A program made the translations under genes and the position numbers. Source: Jeotgalibacillus sp. ET6 (GTDB taxonomy: Bacteria; Bacillota; Bacilli; Bacillales; Jeotgalibacillaceae). Taken from it: a DNA stretch of 64,000 bases. Below, piece by piece: positions 35,973 to 44,239 of this stretch. The DNA lies in NCBI RefSeq assembly GCF_029667115.1, contig NZ_JARUIU010000001.1, forward strand, positions 806,001-870,000, written 5' to 3'. Each line of letters opens with the position of its first letter. Positions within the stretch are counted from its first letter, which is position 1. The notes under the pieces are model-generated. The model had not been told where the DNA came from. It did no database searches and saw only the letters and a list, made by a program, of their open reading frames with translations.

Positions 35973-37631
35973 CTATTCCATTGCGACGCGCAGAATTTCT
36001 TCTGTCGTGGTGATCCCCTGTTTTACTTTTAACAGACCGTCATCAAGTAAAAAAATCGTTTTATTTTTAATGGCAATTTCACGAAGCTTGGAAAACGCAT
36101 CATTGTTTAAAATAACCCTTCTCATTTCTTCATCAATTTCAAGGACTTCATGAATCGCAATCCGCCCTTTATATCCGGTCATATTGCAGGAAGCACAGCC
36201 GCTGCCTTTTGTGACGGTTTCGAGGGTGAGGCCCCGTTTAGCAAAAATCTCTTTTTCCCGTTGAGAAGGCTGCATTTTTTCAGCACAGTCCCGGCAAACT
36301 TTCCGGACAAGCCGCTGAGCAACCACTCCGCTCAATGAAGAAGCGATAAGAAATGGCTCAACATCCATATCAAAAAGCCTCGTGATGGTGCTTAGTGAAT
36401 CATTTGTATGGATGGTCGACAGCACGAGATGCCCGGTTAAGGAAGCACGTATCGCAACCTCTGCTGTTTCCTGATCCCGTATTTCTCCCACCATGATGAT
36501 ATTGGGATCCTGACGCAAAATCGCCCGCAGTCCCGCAGCAAACGTCAGTCCCACATTGGAGTTTACCTGTATTTGATTTATTCCTTCCATTTGATACTCA
36601 ACAGGGTCTTCAACCGTAATAATGTTGACGTCTTCGCTGTTTAATTTATTCAGCGCTGCATACAATGTGGATGATTTACCCGATCCGGTTGGTCCCGTAA
36701 TCAGGACGATGCCTGTCGGTTTATCAATCATGGATGTGAAGCGCTTAAGATTTAACGGGTTAAAACCGAGTGTATGCAAATCATTTAATGAACTGCTGAG
36801 ATCCAAGATACGAAGCACAAGCTTTTCTCCATAAACGGTTGGAAGCGTGGATACCCTTAAATCGATCGGCTTATAATCCACATTTATTTTAATCCTTCCA
36901 TCCTGCGGTACGCGCTGCTCTGTAATATCCATATTGGCAAGTATTTTTATACGCGCCGTCAGCATGCCCTGAATATGCTTCGGGAGAATTCGTTCGGTCC
37001 TGAGTACACCATCCACTCTGATTCGGAACAGGACCTTTGTTTCCTGCGGATCAATATGAATATCACTTGCTTTCTGAGAGGTTGCAGAGGATAAAAGCTG
37101 GTTCACCAGGCGGATAATCGGGGATTCCATATCCGTCAGATCCTGATTGTTTATTTCCTGTTTGTCCTCAAGCTTGAGCTCCTCAAAGCCCTCTTCAGTT
37201 TCGTAATATTTATTAATCGATCGGATGATATCGTCTTTCGTTGAAATGACAGGCTTTATATTGAAGCCTGTAGACAGCCGCAGATCTTCAATAATGAAAT
37301 AGTCCATTGGATCTGCCATAGCAACGTAAAGTTTGTCACCCTCTTTTTTCAAAGGGATGATTAAGTTGCGCTGCGCCTGTTCCTTTTGTATGAGCGTAAA
37401 GAGATTTGTGTCTATTGGGTAGCGATACAAGCTGACCTGCTCAATACCCAGCTGAATCTCAAGTACTTCAATAAGCTGCTGTTCGGTGATAAACCCCCGT
37501 TCAAGAAGGGCATCACCGAGTTTCATATGCTGCTGCTTTTCAGCAAGCGTGACGGTAAGCTGTTCAGATGTTAAAACCCCTGCTTCAATCAGCATATCTC
37601 CAAGCCGTTTCCGTTGCTGTATGGACATCAT
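35973..37631 (-). CDS. pilB: Pilus extension ATPase PilB with MshEN c-di-GMP motif
   Basis: A 552-residue ATPase. Residues about 9-60 carry two MshEN-type repeats (RLGDMLIEAGVLTSEQL and KLGDALLERGFITEQQL, 28 residues apart), the motif that binds c-di-GMP in MshE. The motor follows: Walker A GPTGSGKSSTL, Walker B GEIRDQETAE, the His box TIHTND, and the tetracysteine CRDC...CASC of the PilB/GspE type. Either of two adjacent ATGs (37631, 37628) may be used. It is 26 bp downstream of the VanW-like gene. Confidence 0.95.
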   Translation of the reverse strand: MMSIQQRKRLGDMLIEAGVLTSEQLTVTLAEKQQHMKLGDALLERGFITEQQLIEVLEIQLGIEQVSLYRYPIDTNLFTLIQKEQAQRNLIIPLKKEGDKLYVAMADPMDYFIIEDLRLSTGFNIKPVISTKDDIIRSINKYYETEEGFEELKLEDKQEINNQDLTDMESPIIRLVNQLLSSATSQKASDIHIDPQETKVLFRIRVDGVLRTERILPKHIQGMLTARIKILANMDITEQRVPQDGRIKINVDYKPIDLRVSTLPTVYGEKLVLRILDLSSSLNDLHTLGFNPLNLKRFTSMIDKPTGIVLITGPTGSGKSSTLYAALNKLNSEDVNIITVEDPVEYQMEGINQIQVNSNVGLTFAAGLRAILRQDPNIIMVGEIRDQETAEVAIRASLTGHLVLSTIHTNDSLSTITRLFDMDVEPFLIASSLSGVVAQRLVRKVCRDCAEKMQPSQREKEIFAKRGLTLETVTKGSGCASCNMTGYKGRIAIHEVLEIDEEMRRVILNNDAFSKLREIAIKNKTIFLLDDGLLKVKQGITTTEEILRVAME

Positions 37632-37657
37632 GACACCCCGATTTCAGTAGTAATCAG

Positions 37658-39094
37658 CTATTTATCTTCTTCGTTTTCATCTTTCTCAGACCCTTGAGGA
37701 GTTCCCTGATCAGATTCTTCTTCTTCGTATTCCTTTTGGTCTATTTCGGTTGGTACTTCGCCATCAGCCGGATCCGCTTGAGTTCCAGATGCAGAGGAGG
37801 CATCTGATGATTGTCCCTCCTCCGCATCTTCGCTTATATCTGTATTCTGTTCGTCATCTGAACCTGACCCATCTTCGGTGTTCTCACTGTCTACTGAAAC
37901 TGAAGGAGAATCATCCTTTTCGATCCGGATTTCAGGGCGCTCAAGACTCTTGATTTCAACCCGGTGTACAGGCGGATAAAAATCTTCATACAGCAGGTTT
38001 TTTTCAACCTCTGCTCCCGCTGCGTCCAGCACCCGCTGATACACAGGAATCAAATAGCCATCGCTGCCCTCTTCTGAAATTCTGGTGACATTGGATTGAA
38101 CAAAGGGACTGTACTGGTTAATAATTTTCGGTTTGATCGTTTGAATGTCACCTGTAACCGCCTCGTATGTATGAGAATGCTGCTGTCCTTTAATGCGTAC
38201 ATAAAGCGACTGCTGTACAATCTCCATTTCCATGGTGACCGGTGCTGATGAAGCATTCATGAACTGATAATCGCGGCTTGACTCTCTCTCCACTTTAGCT
38301 TCTTTTCCTCTTTCTGCCCAAGCAGGCAGGGATAGAGAGATTGAGCGCTCTGTTACCGTCAGCGGTGAATCGATAACGGCACCGTGGATAACACTTGCCA
38401 GCTGGGAGAATTCCTCATCGGTTAGAAACTCCTCACCATAAGCAGCTGCGAGAGAAAGGATGGAAAAAGTACCGCCGGATTCAATCGGCACTATTTTATG
38501 TTCTTCCACAAAAAGCTGCTGGTTGCCCGAGAGAGTAAAATCACCTGCTTCTTCTGCGATGATTGATTGCTCTTTGTCATCCGGCAGCAGAGCGGTTAAG
38601 GGAATCGTCACTGTTTCCTCAGAAAAAAGAATCTGTACATTTTTTTCAATTTCAAACTGAAGCTTTGCAGGATCCACCCACTCAGACGCAGGTACAGAAA
38701 GATCCTGTTCAATGCCGATTAAGATCTCTTGAATATCCAATTTAACCTTTAACGGGTTTGACTGATGATCCGAAGCTGCTTCAACTGACTCCTCAATCAG
38801 AAAATGAAGCAAAGACAATTCGACGGGGCTTGTTTGTTCGTTTTCTGCTATTTCTAAGGATGCCTGTTCTTTCCAGGTCTGAGTGTCATCAATAAGCGCA
38901 ATGACCGCTTCATCCTTGCTCATGCCTCCCACATCTACTCCGCCTATTTGGGTATCCTCCTCAAAAACGCTCGTGCCGCCGGGCAAGCCGGGAAGAATTT
39001 TAGGACCAGCCTGTGAGGTTCCGTAAATTATGAAAAAGGAAAGAAATCCGGTAAGCAGTAATTTTACAATCTGGCTGTTCCCCATTCCCAACAC
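37658..39094 (-). CDS. Divergent VanW-like secreted protein of the pilus operon
   Basis: A 478-residue protein with an N-terminal hydrophobic segment (about 8-27, signal or anchor), then GGVDVGGMSKDEAVIAL, as at the start of VanW-family peptidoglycan-binding regions. Residues about 205-300 resemble VanW (FSILSLAAAYGEEF, a TERSISLSLP block), but the usual GGVCQVST cysteine segment is absent. The last ~95 residues are Asp/Glu/Ser-rich. The start may be GTG 39094, the following TTG, or ATG 39085. Its place just before pilB suggests a role in passing the pilus through the wall; that is inference. Confidence 0.55.
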   Translation of the reverse strand: MLGMGNSQIVKLLLTGFLSFFIIYGTSQAGPKILPGLPGGTSVFEEDTQIGGVDVGGMSKDEAVIALIDDTQTWKEQASLEIAENEQTSPVELSLLHFLIEESVEAASDHQSNPLKVKLDIQEILIGIEQDLSVPASEWVDPAKLQFEIEKNVQILFSEETVTIPLTALLPDDKEQSIIAEEAGDFTLSGNQQLFVEEHKIVPIESGGTFSILSLAAAYGEEFLTDEEFSQLASVIHGAVIDSPLTVTERSISLSLPAWAERGKEAKVERESSRDYQFMNASSAPVTMEMEIVQQSLYVRIKGQQHSHTYEAVTGDIQTIKPKIINQYSPFVQSNVTRISEEGSDGYLIPVYQRVLDAAGAEVEKNLLYEDFYPPVHRVEIKSLERPEIRIEKDDSPSVSVDSENTEDGSGSDDEQNTDISEDAEEGQSSDASSASGTQADPADGEVPTEIDQKEYEEEESDQGTPQGSEKDENEEDK

Positions 39095-39104
39095 CCACTT
39101 TCCA

Positions 39105-39824
39105 TTAGTTTACTGAGGTAGCCAGTTTGGCAAATACGGCGGGTCCTTTGCGCTGAGCAAGCTCAATATCTGCTTTTGTCAGCTCACTGCCTGCATGCAA
39201 AATAGAAATTCCCTTGTCATCTTTCACATCGGTGGTTAATTTACGGCCCACCAACAAGCTGCTTTGCTTGTCTTTAATCTGTGAAAGCAGTGTAACACCT
39301 TCAGGCCCCTCTTCAGCTTCAGGAGCTTCTTCTTCAAAAAGAGAAGATTGAAATGAACTGTAGGCCGCTTCTTCAAGCACGATAATGTCTTTTCCGTACG
39401 TAATAACCATTTCCGCTTTCAGGTAGCCTCTTTGCTGTGCGGATTCTATTTCAAGATGCTCTATCAAGCCGCTGTCTTCATTGAAATAATAGTCTTTTAT
39501 TTCTCCTATTAGTCTTCCTTTTTTACTCATTGCTTTTGTTTCTGTAATGGAAATTTTCCGGTTAAGCAATTGATTCGCTAATGGAATTTCATTTAAATCA
39601 ATAATGGCGCTGCTTTGCTCAACTGTGACAGCGTATTCACCCAGTCCGATAATTTTTTTGAAAGGAATCGCCCGGACACTTGTCTGCCAGTCTTCGTGCT
39701 CAATTGCAATAAAGTCCACAGATCTTTTTTCAGGATTCACAACTATTGACTTAACTGTGCCAATTTCCAAACCGTCCGTGATAGAGATAACGGGTAGACC
39801 GATTAATTCTGTACTATTTTTCAT
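39105..39824 (-). CDS. PRC-barrel domain protein of the pilus operon
   Basis: A 239-residue cytoplasmic protein with two PRC-barrel repeats (about 6-75, LIGLPVISITDGLEIGTVKSI; about 85-160, GRLIGEIKDYYFNEDSGLIEHLEI) and a C-terminal segment (about 188-239) with GISILHAGSELTKADIELA. PRC barrels are used in RNA processing and in binding partners; the substrate is unknown here. The ATG at 39824 has AGGTG nine bases upstream. It lies between the acidic membrane protein and the VanW-like protein. Confidence 0.75.
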   Translation of the reverse strand: MKNSTELIGLPVISITDGLEIGTVKSIVVNPEKRSVDFIAIEHEDWQTSVRAIPFKKIIGLGEYAVTVEQSSAIIDLNEIPLANQLLNRKISITETKAMSKKGRLIGEIKDYYFNEDSGLIEHLEIESAQQRGYLKAEMVITYGKDIIVLEEAAYSSFQSSLFEEEAPEAEEGPEGVTLLSQIKDKQSSLLVGRKLTTDVKDDKGISILHAGSELTKADIELAQRKGPAVFAKLATSVN

Positions 39825-39860
39825 AAATAACCACACCTATTCTTTTCATTTTTTAATCTA

Positions 39861-41321
39861 TTATCCATTGACATGCGAGTGAGCGATAAATTCTCTGAAC
39901 ATCTTTATTTCCTCTGTTACTGCTCTGTACATGCTGAACTCATCAGCCATTTCTTCTGCAATTTGTCCCGCGTGGTTCATTTCCTTCTTTTCAATCAGAA
40001 ATAGCAGGAAGTGGCGGTACAAAGCCAATTTTTGTTCCTGGGCAAGCGGCAGTTCGATGACGCTTCTGATTGACTCTTCATATTCAGAAGCAGAAAGCGA
40101 GGCCTGCATATAAGAAAATTGATCAAGAATGGTCTGGAACAATTCAGGATCAATAAATGCAGGCTGAGGTTTTGCTGCAAAGGTATCTTCAGAAGCTGGC
40201 TCAATTACTTCTTCAGAAAATACTTCCTGTGCTTCGCTTGCCGCTTCAACTACTGCTAAAGGCTCGGTATCCACTTCGTCAAAATTCTCCTCGTGCTGTT
40301 CAGACATCGTTTGTTCGAGTTCAGCATCAGGTGTTAAATCAGGCTCTGATTTTTCTGAAGAAAGATCATCCTTCCAATCAGTAATAACTTCTTCCTCTTT
40401 TTCAAGATTAATAGATTCTGCTTGTGCCACTTGAGGCTGATCACTTTCGTCTGCCTTGTTTTCTATAGAAAAGGTAAAGGAATGCAATAATTCTTCATTA
40501 TTTTCAGCTGTAAGAGAGAGACTATCTTCCTCCACCTCTGCTTTTTCATAAGCTGCGGCAGTTTCGGCTGATACAGCTGCTTCAAGCCATGAACGGTTAA
40601 AAACAGATTCATCCATTTCCTCATCTGGGTTTTCAGCGGGCTCTATTGTATTATCGTCTTCATCCTGCAAATCATTGAGCATTATTTTATTTCTTGTATC
40701 CAAAAAGGAAGCTACTTCGTCCTCTTCTTCTGCTTCCGTTTCCGGCTCATCATAATATTCAATTTTTTCTTCTGCGTTATCCTGAATTTCTTCATCCAGA
40801 ACTGAGTTTTCATCTGGTTTGTTTTCCGGTTCTTCGATTACTATGTCTTCACCGGCGGCTGGATTCAATTCTTCTTCTTCCTCTTCAGCCTTTTCTGCTT
40901 CAGGAGCAGGAGCTAAGAACCAGTCCAGCTCACTTTTACTAAGCTCTTCCGTTTCGTATGATTCTTTTATCCCCGTGTTTTCTTCCGGAACTTCGTCGTA
41001 ATCCTTATACCCTTTTGGAGCGTAAGGCCCAGCAGGAATGGGTTCAGAAAAAGAAAATACATCCTGATCCTCCTCCTCTTCTTTAAAAATCCCCGCCGCT
41101 GCACGAGGCAGCAGTATAGCAGCCGTAATCGTAAGCATGGCGCCGATCAGCACACTTTGAAGGGTATTTAAAAAAGGCTGCAGAGCAATCGCAGCAAACG
41201 CTGATAATAGTGCTGCTCCAGCAAGCAGCAATCTGCCTGCAACAGAAAAACCAATAGGAATAAAATACAGTACAGGGATTAACAGTAACATGCCGATAGC
41301 AGCAAAAATATATGAAGCCAT
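39861..41321 (-). CDS. Membrane-anchored acidic protein, first gene of the pilus operon
   Basis: Not assigned to a known family. The 486 residues have three hydrophobic helices at the N-terminus (about 4-22, 27-47, 52-72), then about 310 residues rich in Glu/Asp/Ser/Ala that look disordered, and a C-terminal helical domain (about 385-486) with FQTILDQFSYMQASLSASEYEESI and LALYRHFLLFLI. It has GGAGTG before the ATG and heads the minus-strand operon. It may tether pilus machinery at the membrane; this is only inferred from position. Confidence 0.6.
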   Translation of the reverse strand: MASYIFAAIGMLLLIPVLYFIPIGFSVAGRLLLAGAALLSAFAAIALQPFLNTLQSVLIGAMLTITAAILLPRAAAGIFKEEEEDQDVFSFSEPIPAGPYAPKGYKDYDEVPEENTGIKESYETEELSKSELDWFLAPAPEAEKAEEEEEELNPAAGEDIVIEEPENKPDENSVLDEEIQDNAEEKIEYYDEPETEAEEEDEVASFLDTRNKIMLNDLQDEDDNTIEPAENPDEEMDESVFNRSWLEAAVSAETAAAYEKAEVEEDSLSLTAENNEELLHSFTFSIENKADESDQPQVAQAESINLEKEEEVITDWKDDLSSEKSEPDLTPDAELEQTMSEQHEENFDEVDTEPLAVVEAASEAQEVFSEEVIEPASEDTFAAKPQPAFIDPELFQTILDQFSYMQASLSASEYEESIRSVIELPLAQEQKLALYRHFLLFLIEKKEMNHAGQIAEEMADEFSMYRAVTEEIKMFREFIAHSHVNG

Positions 41322-41351
41322 TACTTCACTCCTAAAAGATAGAATTAGTAC

Positions 41352-41381
41352 TTATGATTTATATATAAAATATTGTATAAT
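41352..41381 (+). promoter_or_regulatory. Sigma-A-type promoter for the minor pilin operon
   Basis: TTATGA (41352-41357) and a perfect TATAAT (41376-41381) with 18-bp spacing, 32 bp upstream of the first minor pilin. A minus-strand TACAAT in the same 92-bp divergent region could serve the main pilus operon, so the two promoters would overlap. Confidence 0.5.
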
Positions 41382-41413
41382 AAAGCTAACTAAATTGAAA
41401 GAAGTGAAAATCA

Positions 41414-41920
41414 TTGAAAATAGAACTTTTTTCAAATAATAAAGCGTTCTCACTGCTTGAAGTACTGGTATCTATCACCTTACTGAATATAATTGTTTTT
41501 TCTTTACTGACTTTCTTTTTAAATTCCTACCAATTCACATTCTCTAATCAGGACAATACGGTCGGCGTAAATGTAGCTAAAAATGTCGTTACATACATCG
41601 AAAATCAGGACTTTCAGCATGTAAGGGATTATTTTTCCCAGCAAGGCTCATCGGAATTGGAGTTGACCATTGATTCCTGCAGCACTGTGATTAACGGTTC
41701 TTTATTATTTGACCAGGAAGAGATATGCCGTTCCAATTTCAGCCCGGTTATTAATAATCAGACTTATTCCGTACTGGTTACACTTACTGAATTTGAGGGC
41801 TCGAATGAACAAGAAACAGAAGAAATGAAAAGCGAATTAATTCCCATCGAAGCTTCTGTTCAATGGGAAAGAAAACGCATGGAGGAAGTATTGGTAAGAG
41901 GAGTGCTGAGAAATGAATAG
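41414..41920 (+). CDS. Type IV minor pilin (PilV-like)
   Basis: A 168-residue prepilin. The leader ends in Ala-11 rather than Gly before FSLLEVLVSITLLNIIVFSL; Glu is at mature position 5. Ala at this site is tolerated by some prepilin peptidases but is rare. Two Cys (SCSTVI, EEICRS) may form a disulphide. The start is TTG with a weak AGAAGTG site. It overlaps the next gene by 8 bp. Confidence 0.82.
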   Translation: MKIELFSNNKAFSLLEVLVSITLLNIIVFSLLTFFLNSYQFTFSNQDNTVGVNVAKNVVTYIENQDFQHVRDYFSQQGSSELELTIDSCSTVINGSLLFDQEEICRSNFSPVINNQTYSVLVTLTEFEGSNEQETEEMKSELIPIEASVQWERKRMEEVLVRGVLRNE

Positions 41921-42527
41921 GTTGAACAATAAAGGGATGACACTTGTAGAACTGCTCACAGGATTGGCCGTATCTTCCATCTTCATCGTGTCCATTTATG
42001 GAGTGTTTATTTCCGGCTACAGCCTTTATGAAAAAACGTCTGCATTAGGAAATGCGCGGGATGAGACAGACTATATTGCCACGATGATTTTAAATGAAAT
42101 GTCTGAACAGAAACCTGATTTTGTAGAACCTTATTCAAACGGCAACCAAAAGGGTGTAAAGCTGATCCGGTTATCCGACAAGGAAGTTGAAAGCTATTTA
42201 ATACGCCAGCCTGATACTTCTGATGATACTTATATCTACTTTGAAGAAAACAAAATCTGGATTGACACCATTACAAAAGAAGAAAAAGAAACGTATGGAA
42301 GTGCGATTGCTGCAGGTGATGAGCCGGAGCTTGTACTTGAGGGGGAAACTATTCAAATTTTAACCGCCTCAGATCAAAGCTTTCTCCAGATGCGTTGTTC
42401 ATCCCAAGCGTGCAATGGGCGTGAATCAAACGGAATCATTGAACTTGAGCTTGCTATTTTGCCTCAAAACGAACGGGTGGCGGAACGTATGAATCCTGTA
42501 ACATTGCAATCAAGTTTTGGTTTTTAA
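41913..42527 (+). CDS. Type IV minor pilin (PilW-like)
   Basis: A 204-residue prepilin with leader ending NNKG before MTLVELLTGLAVSSIFIVSI, Glu at mature position 5, and a larger globular domain than the others. Two Cys (MRCSSQACNG) are close together near the C-terminus. The order small pilin, PilW-like, PilX-like mirrors minor pilin operons of other type IV pili and the ComGE/F/G set. Confidence 0.82.
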   Translation: MNRLNNKGMTLVELLTGLAVSSIFIVSIYGVFISGYSLYEKTSALGNARDETDYIATMILNEMSEQKPDFVEPYSNGNQKGVKLIRLSDKEVESYLIRQPDTSDDTYIYFEENKIWIDTITKEEKETYGSAIAAGDEPELVLEGETIQILTASDQSFLQMRCSSQACNGRESNGIIELELAILPQNERVAERMNPVTLQSSFGF

Positions 42528-42542
42528 GAAGGAGGGATTTCA

Positions 42543-44168
42543 TTGAAAAAAGAAGACGGCTACACTCTACTGACGGTGATGCTGATTATACTGGTATTCA
42601 CTACGCTTGGAGCAGCCATTCTAACAGCGACAATAGGCGGGGCGAAAAGAACGGAGATCAGAGAAGAAACCATCGTTCAGGATTCTGAAGCAATAAAATC
42701 AATTGAAGAAGGCGTGGCAGTTTTAAAAAACAGAATTCAGCAATTCCCATTTTCTCCGCCGGGGCCATTTTATCAAAACGAACTTGATACAATGATTTCA
42801 TCTCATTTAACCCAGCACCCTACTCTAGAGATTTCGGATGCTTCCTCCGGGCATTCCCTCGATCCGGAGACAGAATATACGAGAGTTTACGAGGTAAGCA
42901 GCAAAGGATACAAGCAGAATTTTTCTAAAACGATTTATATCACAGCCATGCCCGGTTTTTTAAAGTATGGAGCCGGGGCCAGAGATACATTGAGCCTGCA
43001 TGGGGGAATGTACATTGATGGAGACATCTATGCTGACAAACAGTTGTTTATTTCTGACGAAGCAAAATACAAATATGATGGAAACAGTAAAACGATAGTA
43101 AGCTACTTCCCAACTGTAGAAAAAAACTCCCAATTGATTTTAAATGGGGTTGCGGCCAGCTGCAAAAGCAGTCCTGCCTCTCCATGCTTTGATTCAGCTT
43201 TAAACAGATCCGTCCACTGGCTGCCGAAAACAGCCGATCAAATGATCAGTGATGCATTTAGCGTACAAGCTCCTGTCTTAGGCTCAGACGGCGGCTATAT
43301 TGATGTCAAACTGCTTCCCACTGTTACATCCAAATTAAAAGAAATGGATTCGTCTTTTACAGAGCAGCAGATTGAGATCCTTGCTGCCGGCGGGGATCTG
43401 CTTACCATAAAGGGCCAGGAGACTGTCGGGCGGACGCTTACGAAAAATGAATATCAGAACCAGCTGACATCAGATACCGTGCTGCATGAAGAAAATGTGA
43501 TCGGCGGGCTTGAGCCTGATAAGAATCATTTGTTTTTGAAAGACTCCTACCTCAATACCGACTCTGTAACCCTTAACAATGATAAATGGATAGTTGTCAT
43601 GGGTGATCTTATCCTTGAAAGCGCTGCTCAGGAGGAGGCACTCATTCAGGCTAATATGATTGTATTTGGGGACGTGATGATCAGAGGGGATCATCAAATG
43701 GATTCAGTTATGTATGTATTAGGTACAACCAATATCTTTAATGCTAATATTAAAAAAGTAAACGGCGATGGAGAGCTTATTTTAATGAGCAGAGGAAGAC
43801 TCGATATTGCCCTGTTAAACTCTTTCAGCAATCCGGAAAGCTTTAATGAATTTCCCAATCAGCTGAATGCTTTTCTTTACACAGATGAAGATGCTGAGAT
43901 TTATTCTGTCGGATCATATGTCTATGTAGAGGGCGGAATCTTCAGTAAAGGCTCTCTTGAATTTAACAGTTTCAGAGGAGATACGGTTCAGGGAGCAGAT
44001 GATATTTTATTTTCACTGGCAGACCCGGAAAATGAAGGCGAGGATTACTATAGCAAATCCCGCTTATTTATCCGAAATGATCAGCGTCTTTTTATAGATA
44101 AACAGCAGGCTCTCCCGGCAGTAGAAAAACTGGATGTTATAGAGGAGCCTTATAGGAAAATTAATTAA
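42543..44168 (+). CDS. Large PilX/GspK-like minor pilin
   Basis: A 541-residue prepilin with leader MKKEDG before YTLLTVMLIILVFTTLGA. Mature position 5 is Thr, not Glu, as in GspK/PilX tip pilins that need no predecessor in the filament. The large extracellular part has repeated Gly/Asp-rich strands (MYIDGDIYADKQLFI, VFGDVMIRGDHQM, VYVEGGIFSKG), suggesting a beta-helix. The start is TTG with AGAAGGAGGG upstream. It is the end of the plus-strand operon, closed by a terminator. Confidence 0.75.
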   Translation: MKKEDGYTLLTVMLIILVFTTLGAAILTATIGGAKRTEIREETIVQDSEAIKSIEEGVAVLKNRIQQFPFSPPGPFYQNELDTMISSHLTQHPTLEISDASSGHSLDPETEYTRVYEVSSKGYKQNFSKTIYITAMPGFLKYGAGARDTLSLHGGMYIDGDIYADKQLFISDEAKYKYDGNSKTIVSYFPTVEKNSQLILNGVAASCKSSPASPCFDSALNRSVHWLPKTADQMISDAFSVQAPVLGSDGGYIDVKLLPTVTSKLKEMDSSFTEQQIEILAAGGDLLTIKGQETVGRTLTKNEYQNQLTSDTVLHEENVIGGLEPDKNHLFLKDSYLNTDSVTLNNDKWIVVMGDLILESAAQEEALIQANMIVFGDVMIRGDHQMDSVMYVLGTTNIFNANIKKVNGDGELILMSRGRLDIALLNSFSNPESFNEFPNQLNAFLYTDEDAEIYSVGSYVYVEGGIFSKGSLEFNSFRGDTVQGADDILFSLADPENEGEDYYSKSRLFIRNDQRLFIDKQQALPAVEKLDVIEEPYRKIN

Positions 44169-44208
44169 ATTGCTGTATACCCAATTATCAGGAATATATG
44201 AACAGCCA

Positions 44209-44239
44209 AAAAGCCCTGGAGCACTACTCCAGGGCTTTT
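44209..44239. terminator. Bidirectional terminator between the PilX-like and ankyrin genes
   Basis: A perfect 13-bp stem AAAAGCCCTGGAG / CTCCAGGGCTTTT with a 5-nt loop; T/A flanks allow use on both strands. It overlaps the ankyrin gene stop. Confidence 0.85.
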
